Source: Chromatiales bacterium (GTDB taxonomy: Bacteria; Pseudomonadota; Gammaproteobacteria; JAHELT01). From it: a stretch of 37,610 nucleotides of DNA. The translations under genes and the position numbers were made by a program. This document shows positions 6,859-13,391 of this stretch, in pieces (within the stretch, counting starts at the first letter, position 1; every line of letters begins with the position of its first letter). The stretch is taken from assembly GCA_024644045.1 (NCBI GenBank), contig JAHELT010000032.1:1-37610 (forward strand), given 5' to 3'. Under the pieces are notes generated by a model, which saw only the letters and a program-made list of their open reading frames with translations, was not told the DNA's origin and made no database searches.

Positions 6859-8424
6859 ATGAACCTGCGACGATACCTACCGGCTCTCGCATGCCTGGGG
6901 GGCACACTGCTGACACTGCTGGCGGGGTGCGCCTCGGAAAGCGGCAGTGCGCCGCCGCTGCCCACGGGCACGGTAACTGTTCTGTTCACCGATGCGCCGA
7001 CGGACGATTTTTCCGCGATCAACGCCACTGTCAGCCGCATAGAGTTGCTGGCGCGCCGCGGCGACGACGACGACGACGATGACGATGATGACGACCGCGA
7101 CAACGACAACGACAACGACAACGATGACGACAACGACCGCGATACCAACCGATCGCCGGTGACGCTGTTCAGCGGCAGCGCCACCTTCGACCTGCTGCAG
7201 CTGGAGAACTTCTCCAACCTGTTCTCGATCAGCCCGGATGTGCCGGCCGGCGAGTACCGCAAGCTGCGGCTGTTCCTTACGAATCTGGAACTGGTCAAGC
7301 GTGACACGGGCGCGGTGATCAACCTGGACCTGCCGGGCAACGGCAAGCTGGACCTGCGCTCGCGCCGCCCGTTCGTGGTCGAGCCCGACACCACACTGCT
7401 GGTGACCATCGACATTGACGCGAAAAAGTCGATTCGCATCAAGCGGGACGACGAGGACGGGTTCAGGTTCCGCCCGGTGGTGTTCGTGACTGTCAGCAAC
7501 GCCCCGGGTGATCCCGGTGGTGATCCGGGCGGCGATCCCGGCGGCGATCCCGGTGGTGATCCCGGTGGTGATCCCGGTGGTGATCCCGGTGGTGATCCCG
7601 GTGGTGATCCCGGTGGTGATCCGGGCGGCGATCCGAACGCCGGCGCGAAGTTCGTCCGCGTGCAGGGCTTCATGAACCGCGTCAACGTGGTTAATGGCAC
7701 CTTCGGCGTTCAGGTACCCAACGTGGGCGGCCAACAGTTCGATATCACCATGGCCCCCAACGCCCCGGTGTTCATCCGGGATGGCACTATCGCGACCGCG
7801 GATTTCCAGGTATCGGACAATCTGGGGACGGCGATCGGGACCTTCGATCCGGCGGACCCGAGCCAGTTCCAGGCGGTCGTCCTGAACGTCGGCTTCGGAC
7901 AGGAGTTCATCTACGTCACCCGGAGCGGCACGGCCACGAGCGATCCGCTTGACGGCGCGTTCACCTTTGCGCCCGATGGCGCGACGGCAGACGTAACGGT
8001 GACGACTACCCCCGATACGCAGATCTTCACGGGTGTAGGCGCGCCGGCAGACCTGCAGGCGGTCACCAGCGGTGCGCGCCTGGAGATCGACGGGCTGCCG
8101 AACGCGGCCGGGAACATGCTCCAGGCCACGCTGATCCTGGCGCTGGCGGATACGGTTCAGCCGCAGCAGCAGCTGTCCGGGCAGATCGCCAGTGTCGATA
8201 CCAGCATGGTTACCGTGGCGACCGCCACGGCCGACCGTTGCGTCAACGTCGCCGCCGCGGAGATCTCGGTCAGCAGCACATCGCCGGACGGCGCGGGCTT
8301 CGGTCCGGGCAGCGCTGCAGACCTGCTGGTCAGCCAGGAGATGGACGCCTACGGCATCGAAGGCAGCGACGGGTGCCTGCAGGCACAAACCGTGATCACG
8401 TTCACCACCAGCGTTACGCCGTAA
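6859..8424 (+). CDS. DUF4382 lipoprotein with Asp-rich and GDPG repeats and DUF5666-like C-terminus
   Basis: 521 aa. The N-terminus has a lipobox (LLAGC; acylated Cys about residue 24). A DUF4382 domain follows (TVTVLFTDAPTDDFSAINATVSRIELL ... VPAGEYRKLRLFLTNLELV), interrupted at about residues 72-97 by an Asp/Asn/Arg-rich insert. Residues 217-257 are eleven GDP-G units, a flexible linker. The rest is beta-rich with two DUF5666-like stretches (NAPVFIRDG and GARLEIDGLP). The ribosome site AGGAGGG is excellent. These domains occur in exported bacterial proteins of unknown function; cation binding or surface adhesion is plausible but unproven. The partial gene at 2-676 looks like a paralogue. 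A perfect 16-bp-stem terminator ends the unit. Confidence 0.85.
   Translation: MNLRRYLPALACLGGTLLTLLAGCASESGSAPPLPTGTVTVLFTDAPTDDFSAINATVSRIELLARRGDDDDDDDDDDDRDNDNDNDNDDDNDRDTNRSPVTLFSGSATFDLLQLENFSNLFSISPDVPAGEYRKLRLFLTNLELVKRDTGAVINLDLPGNGKLDLRSRRPFVVEPDTTLLVTIDIDAKKSIRIKRDDEDGFRFRPVVFVTVSNAPGDPGGDPGGDPGGDPGGDPGGDPGGDPGGDPGGDPGGDPGGDPNAGAKFVRVQGFMNRVNVVNGTFGVQVPNVGGQQFDITMAPNAPVFIRDGTIATADFQVSDNLGTAIGTFDPADPSQFQAVVLNVGFGQEFIYVTRSGTATSDPLDGAFTFAPDGATADVTVTTTPDTQIFTGVGAPADLQAVTSGARLEIDGLPNAAGNMLQATLILALADTVQPQQQLSGQIASVDTSMVTVATATADRCVNVAAAEISVSSTSPDGAGFGPGSAADLLVSQEMDAYGIEGSDGCLQAQTVITFTTSVTP
7055..7147 (+). repeat. Low-complexity GAC/GAT tract encoding an Asp/Asn/Arg-rich insert
   Basis: Runs of GACGAC, GATGAC and CGCGACAACGAC units encode a stretch dominated by Asp with Asn and Arg. 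It lies inside the DUF4382 domain and resembles the tail of the repeat region of the gene at 2-676 (TDRNR there, RDTNR here). Such tracts are prone to slippage. Confidence 0.8.
7507..7634 (+). repeat. 12-bp tandem repeat, 11 units (GDPG)
   Basis: GAT codons recur every 12 bp at 7510, 7522 and so on to 7630, in units of GGTGATCCCGGT with synonymous variants (GGCGATCCGGGC). Copies in the centre are identical, while those at the ends differ at third positions, which is the usual pattern of internal expansion. They encode a Gly-Asp-Pro-Gly linker. Confidence 0.95.
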
Positions 8425-8434
8425 CTGAGGGGCG

Positions 8435-8485
8435 CTGCCGCCGTGCGCAGACCAGCGACGACTGCGCACGGCGGCAGACTTTTTT
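8435..8485 (+). terminator. Strong factor-independent terminator
   Basis: A perfect 16-bp stem (CTGCCGCCGTGCGCAG and its complement) with an 11-nt loop is followed by AC and a run of six T. It lies 11 bp after the lipoprotein stop, so the small genes at 8523 and 8882 would need their own promoter or read-through. Confidence 0.95.
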
Positions 8486-8522
8486 ACCGAAAGCCAACCC
8501 GCAGAATGGCCGGGGAACAAGT

Positions 8523-8855
8523 ATGAAACACTATGCAACGGGAAAATGGGAAGTCATCGAGTCCGCGCCGCACGTCTGTGTGACCATCGAGGACTCGGCG
8601 CAACGCTACCTGAGCGAAACGGTTAAGGCCGACGACGAGGTGCTGCTGCTGGTGCGCGACCGGTATTCACCCGATGCCAAGCCGCGCTGGCAGGTCAGCC
8701 ACCGGCAACGCGCGCAGCTTCCTGCCAGGACCGTCGGGTCCTGCTGCATCACGCGGCTGGGCAACCTGACCGTGCTGATTGCGCAGAAGCCCCACGTGCA
8801 CGATCTCAGCGGCCGGGTAATGCGCGTGCAGCGCGGCACCCTGGTACTCGACTGA
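8523..8855 (+). CDS. Small protein of unknown function, paralogue of the next gene
   Basis: 110 aa, no recognised family. The start is ATG 8523 (MKHYATGKWEV) with GGGGAA close upstream; the open frame extends further 5' but overlaps the lipoprotein and the terminator. The product aligns with that of the next gene: HVCVTIEDSAQRYLSETV against VLFLTVRSSAWKHLARTV, and RLGNLTVLIAQKPHVHDLSG against RLGDYTIVVPQNNCVHKLNG. There is no signal peptide or membrane segment, so it is probably cytoplasmic. CC at about residue 78 is not conserved in the paralogue. It is 26 bp from the next gene, so they form one operon. Confidence 0.7.
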   Translation: MKHYATGKWEVIESAPHVCVTIEDSAQRYLSETVKADDEVLLLVRDRYSPDAKPRWQVSHRQRAQLPARTVGSCCITRLGNLTVLIAQKPHVHDLSGRVMRVQRGTLVLD

Positions 8856-8881
8856 CACGGGAAACAGCGAAGGAGTGAGTT

Positions 8882-9205
8882 ATGGCGACACCGGCACCCG
8901 GAATCCAGGCTGACGACCCGAATGTCCTGTTCCTTACCGTGCGCAGCAGCGCCTGGAAGCACCTTGCCAGAACCGTCGATCCGAGGCGCGAAGAGCTCGT
9001 GTTCGTATGGGGTGTGGTGGGCAGCCACAAGGGATCGGGGTGGACGATTGCGGCACTGCCGCGCAAAACCGCCAATCACGCCCATGAGCGTTTCTTCCGG
9101 GCGCGGCTCGGAGACTACACGATAGTGGTTCCACAGAACAATTGCGTGCACAAACTCAACGGGCGCACGCTGCACTGCGAGCATGGCGATTTGTGCGTCG
9201 CGTGA
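8882..9205 (+). CDS. Small protein of unknown function, tandem paralogue of the preceding gene
   Basis: 107 aa, start ATG 8882 with an excellent AAGGAG ribosome site 5 nt upstream. It aligns with the previous product over almost its full length; the shared C-terminal pattern is RLGxxTxxxxQxxxVHxLxGRxxxxxxGxL. His and Val in that VH and the Gly-Arg that follows are candidate functional positions. It has no signal peptide, membrane segment or recognised domain. A tandem pair of divergent paralogues suggests a heterodimer or two related specificities, but nothing in the sequence gives the function. It converges on the CoA synthetase gene at 9313. Confidence 0.7.
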   Translation: MATPAPGIQADDPNVLFLTVRSSAWKHLARTVDPRREELVFVWGVVGSHKGSGWTIAALPRKTANHAHERFFRARLGDYTIVVPQNNCVHKLNGRTLHCEHGDLCVA

Positions 9206-9312
9206 TCACCGGCAGTCGGCCTGTAGGCGGAACGGCGTAGACATGCCGCGGCGTTCCGCAACACGCGGAATCAGGATCGTGTCCCTGCCCGCTGCGTCGA
9301 AGCGGGCCCCGC

Positions 9313-10941
9313 TCAAGGCAGCTTGTCGGCCCGTTCGCGCAGCTTGAACTTCTGAACCTTGCCGGTGGAGGTTTTCGGCAGCTCGCCGAACACCACCGTC
9401 TTGGGCGCCTTGAAGCGCGCGAGCCGCTCCCGGCAGAAATCGATTACCGCCTGCTCGCTGAGCTGCTGACCTTTTTTCAGGGTCACGAACGCGCACGGCG
9501 TCTCGCCCCACTTCTCGTCCGCACGCGCCACCACGGCCGCTTCCAGAATCGCGGGGTGGCTGAAGAGCACGTCCTCGACCTCGATCGAGGAGATGTTCTC
9601 GCCGCCGGAGATGATGATGTCCTTGGAGCGGTCGCGCAGCTGGAGGTAGCCGTCGGCATGCATGACGCCGAGATCGCCGGAGTGGAACCAGCCGCCCGCC
9701 AGGGACTTTGTTGTGGTCTGCGGATTCTTGAGGTAGCCCTTCATGACGATGTTGCCGCGGAACATGACCTCGCCCATGGTCTCGCCGTCGGGCGGCACCG
9801 GCTCCAGGGTCTCAGGATTCATCACCTGCAGATCCTGCAGCACGTGATACGGCACGCCCTGGCGGGATTTGACGCGCGCGCGCTCCTCGGCGGGCAGCGC
9901 GTCCCACTCCGGCTTCCAGGCGCACATCACCGCCGGGCCGTAGGTCTCGGTCAGCCCGTAGACATGGGTCATGTGAAAGCCGTTGTCCTCCATGGCCTTG
10001 AGCACCGCCGCCGGCGGCGGGGCGGCGGCGGTCATCACCTCGACCGTGTGGGAGAACGGGCGCCGCTCCTCCTCGGTCGCGTTGATGATGAAGTTCAGCA
10101 CGATGGGTGCGCCGCAGAAGTGTGTTACGCCATAGCGCTCGATGGCCGCGAAAATGGCCCCGGCATCGACCCGGCGCGCGCACACGCTGGTGCCGCCCAG
10201 TGCCGCCAGGGTCCACGGGAAACACCAGCCGTTGCAGTGAAACATCGGCAGCGTCCACAGATATACCGGGTGGTGGCCCATGTTCCAGCCGACCGCGTTG
10301 GACAACGCGTTCAGGTAAGCGCCGCGGTGGTGATAGACCACGCCTTTCGGGTCGCCCGTGGTGCCGGAGGTGTAGTTCAGCGAAATCGCCGTCCACTCGT
10401 CCTCGGGCAACGACCAGGCGAAGTCCGCATCGCCGCCGGCGAGGAACGTCTCGTAGTCCACCTCGCCAAGCCGTTCACCGCCCTGCGCCTGCGGATCGTC
10501 GATGTCGATCACCAGCGGCCGCGACTCGAGCGTCTTCAGCGCGTCCTTGACGATCGGCGAGAACTCACGGTCGGTCAGCAGCACCTTCGCCTCGCCGTGG
10601 CGCAGGATGAAACCGATGCTCGCCGCATCCAGGCGCACGTTCAGGGTGTTCAGCACCGCGCCGGTCATCGGCACCGCGAAATGCGCCTCGTACATCGCCG
10701 GAATGTTGGGCGCCATCACGGCAACCGTGTCACCCGGCCGCACGCCGTGCGCGACCAGGGCCGAGGCGAGCCGCCGGCAGCGGACGTAGCATTCCGCCCA
10801 GGTATAGCGCAGCGCCCCGTGCACCACGGCCGGGTGCTGCGGGTAGACCAGCGCCGCCCGCGCGATGAACGAAAGCGGGCTCAGGGCAGCGTAGTTAGCC
10901 GGGGTTTTCGGTAGATCGGTTTCGAAGATTTCGCCCTGCAT
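9313..10941 (-). CDS. AMP-forming acyl-CoA synthetase (FadD/DmdB-like)
   Basis: This 542-aa ANL-superfamily enzyme adenylates a carboxylic acid and transfers it to CoA. The phosphate loop YTSGTTGDPKG, the A5-type motif YGLTETYGP, the hinge region GWFHSGDLGVMHADGYLQLRDRSKD and the C-terminal Lys in PKTSTGKVQKFKLR are all intact. The overall pattern (FNPLNVRL-like NTLNVRLDAASIGFILRHGEAKVL, and LPMFHCNGWCFPW) is that of medium-chain or methylthiopropionate-type synthetases rather than acetyl-CoA synthetase. The start is ATG 10941 (MQGEIFETDL) with GGGAGA 9 nt upstream; TTG 10956 is an alternative. It is probably monocistronic and converges on the small paralogue pair. The substrate is unknown. 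Confidence 0.92.
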   Translation of the reverse strand: MQGEIFETDLPKTPANYAALSPLSFIARAALVYPQHPAVVHGALRYTWAECYVRCRRLASALVAHGVRPGDTVAVMAPNIPAMYEAHFAVPMTGAVLNTLNVRLDAASIGFILRHGEAKVLLTDREFSPIVKDALKTLESRPLVIDIDDPQAQGGERLGEVDYETFLAGGDADFAWSLPEDEWTAISLNYTSGTTGDPKGVVYHHRGAYLNALSNAVGWNMGHHPVYLWTLPMFHCNGWCFPWTLAALGGTSVCARRVDAGAIFAAIERYGVTHFCGAPIVLNFIINATEEERRPFSHTVEVMTAAAPPPAAVLKAMEDNGFHMTHVYGLTETYGPAVMCAWKPEWDALPAEERARVKSRQGVPYHVLQDLQVMNPETLEPVPPDGETMGEVMFRGNIVMKGYLKNPQTTTKSLAGGWFHSGDLGVMHADGYLQLRDRSKDIIISGGENISSIEVEDVLFSHPAILEAAVVARADEKWGETPCAFVTLKKGQQLSEQAVIDFCRERLARFKAPKTVVFGELPKTSTGKVQKFKLRERADKLP

Positions 10942-11524
10942 CGGTGATTCTCCCAACAGCTCCGGTGGCCGGCATGAGATCCATCGGCCGGCCGCTTACG
11001 ACTCAACCCGCATATTGCACCAAGGCGGCTACCGGGTGGACACGTTCGACGGTGACATCAAGCGTTTGAGAGTGCTTTTCCGCAACATCACCGGGTGACG
11101 GTTGGTACCTATTCGCTGCTCCAACAAAAATCTAGCGTCGCCATCCGATATCGATAGTGGCGAACGATCGGCCTCGAGCAACAGGTCGGCTATTACTCTG
11201 CGCCCGCGTCCGATCTACTCAGCCAGATTTCCCCTGAGGAGCGAATCCTTCGTGCAACAGGCGGGTTAATCATAAGGGAAAGCGCACGCGCATGGACCCG
11301 TTCGCCGGGTCGCCGCCGAGGGTATCCGCTAGCCCGTGCCCTCCGCGGCAAGGCGCCGGACCAAACCATCGTTTGGCGCAAAACGCGTGCGTTCCGGCCG
11401 CCGGTGCAGGGCGCGGGGGATCCCCGGGCCTGGTCTCGGCTTTCCGCAGCGCAATGTGCGCTTCCCCGGCTGCGCGGCACGGGCCGGCCGCTGCGGCCAC
11501 GGCCCGTCGATTCCTGGCGCTGGT
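10942..11524. other. Long intergenic region without a recognised gene
   Basis: About 580 bp between the CoA synthetase start and the phaC1 promoter. No RNA gene, clear promoter pair or conserved ORF is seen. Open frames on both strands (for example 11193-11600 minus and 11292 onward plus) read as Arg/Pro/Ala-rich shadows and lack ribosome sites until the phaC1 N-terminal segment. The upstream promoter of the synthetase gene must also lie here. Confidence 0.5.
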
Positions 11525-11530
11525 TATGAT
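11525..11530 (+). promoter_or_regulatory. Possible -10 box of phaC1
   Basis: TATGAT directly abuts the PHA operator at 11531, the same arrangement as TATCGT next to the operator before phaC2. No good -35 box is seen at 17 bp. A repressor bound there would cover the transcription start. Confidence 0.4.
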
Positions 11531-11547
11531 ATGCTGCGATGCAGCAT
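11531..11547. promoter_or_regulatory. PHA operator before phaC1
   Basis: ATGCTGC-GAT-GCAGCAT is a perfect dyad with 7-bp arms and a 3-bp spacer. The same motif, with C or T at the fourth base, occurs before phaC2 and phaA. It resembles the CTGC-N3/4-GCAG site bound by the PHA-responsive repressor PhaR in Paracoccus. The regulator gene is not in the window. Confidence 0.75.
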
Positions 11548-11549
11548 GC

Positions 11550-11789
11550 ATGGGGGCGAAGGTTTTGACATTCGATAACAGCAATATCGGCACGCCGCAC
11601 GACGACGGCTGCCCGGGAGCCGACTCGCCGGGTTGTACCTGCGGCGGGCTCTCCGCCGATGCCAGTCCCACGGCGCTCGACCCGCTCAATCTGGTCCCGG
11701 CGTTCGCCGAGGCAACCGGCCGCATGCTGATGGATCCACAGAAGCTGTACCGCGACCAGCTGCAGACATGGCGGGGCTTCAACGCATGA
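11550..11789 (+). CDS. phaC: N-terminal segment of PHA synthase 1, separated by a frameshift
   Basis: The frame starting at ATG 11550 (MGAKVLTFDNSN) or TTG 11565 ends in ALDPLNLVPAFAEATGRMLMDPQKLYRDQLQTW, the standard N-terminal helix region of class I PHA synthases; compare DPDTIGKAFTELTQQMWRDPGKVFEHQMAMW in the next synthase. It stops at TGA 11787-11789 while the catalytic part continues in another frame from 11786. A single missing base near 11780 would restore one continuous synthase. The ATG 11550 is only 2 bp from the operator and has no ribosome site, so the true start is unsure. It could be a real split gene, a disrupted gene or a sequence error. Confidence 0.6.
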   Translation: MGAKVLTFDNSNIGTPHDDGCPGADSPGCTCGGLSADASPTALDPLNLVPAFAEATGRMLMDPQKLYRDQLQTWRGFNA

Positions 11790-13306
11790 TGGGTCTGGAC
11801 TACGCCGCGGTGGCGATCCCGGAAGACGACGACGTGCGCTTTCGCGACCCGGCCTGGCAGGAGCACCCGTACTTCGATCTGCTGAAGCAGAACTACCTGC
11901 TGGCCGCGCAGGGCGTGGTCCGCGCCTTCCACGACATCAACGGCCTGGATGAGCACACCCGCCAGAAGGTGGAGTTCTTCACCCGCCAGTTTGTCGATGC
12001 GCTGGCCCCGACCAACTTTGCCGCCACCAATCCGGAAGTGCTGCGCGCCACGCTCGAGAGCAAGGGTGAAAACCTGGTACGCGGTCTGCAGAACCTGTGC
12101 CGCGACAGCGAAGCTGAAGGCAAGCTGCGTATCATGATGAGCGATCCGGAGGCCTTCGAGGTCGGCGTGAATATCGCGACTACCCCCGGGGCCGTGATCT
12201 ACCAGAACGAGATGATGCAGCTGCTGCAGTACGAGCCCGCCACCGAGACGGTGTTCAAGCGCCCGGTGCTGGTCGTGCCGCCCTGGATCAACAAATACTA
12301 CATCCTCGATCTGCAGCCGAAGAACTCGTTCGTCAGGTGGCTGGTCGAGCAGGGCCACACGGTGTTCGTGATTTCGTGGGTCAATCCCGGTGCCGGCCAC
12401 GCCGACAAGAGTTTCGAAGACTATCTGCTGGACGGTACGCTCGCGGCACTGGACGCCATCGAGCAGGCCACGGGCGAGCGCGAGTGCAACGCGATCGGCT
12501 ATTGCCTCGGGGGCACGCTGGTGGCGAGCACCCTGGCCTATCTGCAAGCGCGCGACGAACAGCGGGTCAACGCGGCCACCTACCTGACCACGCTGATCGA
12601 TTTCGCCGAACCGGGCGAGCTGGGCGTATTCATCGACGAGCAGCAGATCGAAAACCTCGAAAAGCAGATGCAGCGCGACGGCTACCTTGACGGCAAGTCA
12701 ATGTCCGCGACCTTCAACATGCTGCGCGCCAACGACCTGGTCTGGTCCTTTTACGTTCACAACTACCTGCTGGGGCGCGATCCGGTAGCGTTCGACCTGC
12801 TGTACTGGAACGCAGATGCCACGCGCATGCCCGCCAACATGCACAGCTTCTACCTGCGCAACATGTACCTGAACAACGCCCTGCGCGAGCCGGGCGGCAT
12901 CGAGCTGGCGGGCGTGCCGATAGACATCTCGCGCGTCGCCGTGCCCGCTTACTTCCTGTCCGCCGAGCAGGACCACATCGCTCCCTGGCGCGCGACCTTC
13001 AACGGCGCCGGGCTGCTGGCCGGCCCGGTGCGTTTCGTGCTGGGCGACTCCGGCCATATCGCCGGGGTCATCAACCCGCCGGGCAAGAAGAAGTACGGGT
13101 TTCGCACCGGCCCCGAGACAGGGCTGGCGGACGCGGACGCCTGGCTGCGGGGCAGCCAGCGCCACAGCGGGTCGTGGTGGCCCGACTGGCACGCCTGGAT
13201 CACACCGTATGCCGGCGAGCGGGTCGCTCAGCGCCGCCCCGGCGACGGCGGGTTGAAGCCCCTCGAGAAGGCGCCCGGCAGCTACGTGAAGGTACGTGTC
13301 GAGTAA
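11786..13306 (+). CDS. phaC: Class I poly(3-hydroxyalkanoate) synthase 1, catalytic part
   Basis: It polymerises 3-hydroxyacyl-CoA into storage polyester on granules. From ATG 11786 it encodes 506 aa. The lipase-like box GYCLGG gives catalytic Cys240, with Asp396 in AEQDHIAP and His424 in GDSGHIAGVINPP. The core VPPWINKYYILDLQPKNSFVRWLVEQGHTVFVISWVNP is class I. The catalytic part is complete; the usual N-terminal 80 or so residues lie in another frame at 11550-11789, joined by an ATGA overlap. GGGG lies 9 nt upstream of ATG 11786, so independent translation is possible. The product is a close paralogue of the synthase encoded at 13392. Without its N-terminal segment, granule binding or dimerisation might be impaired, which is inference. 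Confidence 0.93.
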   Translation: MMGLDYAAVAIPEDDDVRFRDPAWQEHPYFDLLKQNYLLAAQGVVRAFHDINGLDEHTRQKVEFFTRQFVDALAPTNFAATNPEVLRATLESKGENLVRGLQNLCRDSEAEGKLRIMMSDPEAFEVGVNIATTPGAVIYQNEMMQLLQYEPATETVFKRPVLVVPPWINKYYILDLQPKNSFVRWLVEQGHTVFVISWVNPGAGHADKSFEDYLLDGTLAALDAIEQATGERECNAIGYCLGGTLVASTLAYLQARDEQRVNAATYLTTLIDFAEPGELGVFIDEQQIENLEKQMQRDGYLDGKSMSATFNMLRANDLVWSFYVHNYLLGRDPVAFDLLYWNADATRMPANMHSFYLRNMYLNNALREPGGIELAGVPIDISRVAVPAYFLSAEQDHIAPWRATFNGAGLLAGPVRFVLGDSGHIAGVINPPGKKKYGFRTGPETGLADADAWLRGSQRHSGSWWPDWHAWITPYAGERVAQRRPGDGGLKPLEKAPGSYVKVRVE

Positions 13307-13325
13307 GCGTTGAGGCGCACCGCCC

Positions 13326-13354
13326 TTGTCAACCGGACCGCGACCCGGTATCGT
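13326..13354 (+). promoter_or_regulatory. Predicted sigma-70 promoter of phaC2
   Basis: TTGTCA (13326-13331), a 17-bp spacer and TATCGT (13349-13354) lie 20 bp after the phaC1 stop. The PHA operator follows immediately, so repression of transcription start is the natural reading. It gives phaC2 expression independent of phaC1. Confidence 0.55.
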
Positions 13355-13371
13355 ATGTTGCAGTGCAGCAT
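13355..13371. promoter_or_regulatory. PHA operator before phaC2
   Basis: ATGTTGC-AGT-GCAGCAT, an imperfect dyad with a single mismatch between arms, matches the sites at 11531 and 34825. It abuts the -10 box and lies 21 bp before the synthase start. Confidence 0.75.
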
Positions 13372-13391
13372 AAATGACCCGGGAGGGCCCG

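Noticed and set aside
7507-7634. CRISPR or minisatellite outside a gene
   Set aside because: The 12-bp units are in frame inside a lipoprotein gene, with synonymous third-base variation.
6877-8538. 553-aa minus-strand frame with TGI repeats opposite the DUF4382 lipoprotein
   Set aside because: The repeats are the reverse reading of the GDPG array, and the plus strand has the ribosome site, lipobox and terminator.
10975-11100. Short frame reading ILHQGGYRVDTFDGDIKRL near the synthetase promoter
   Set aside because: The composition looks protein-like, but there is no start codon with a ribosome site and no recognisable family; perhaps a remnant, not enough to call.
11193-11600. 135-aa minus-strand frame in the gap before phaC1
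   Set aside because: Arg/Pro-rich with no ribosome site or domain, and it overlaps the phaC1 operator and N-terminal coding segment.
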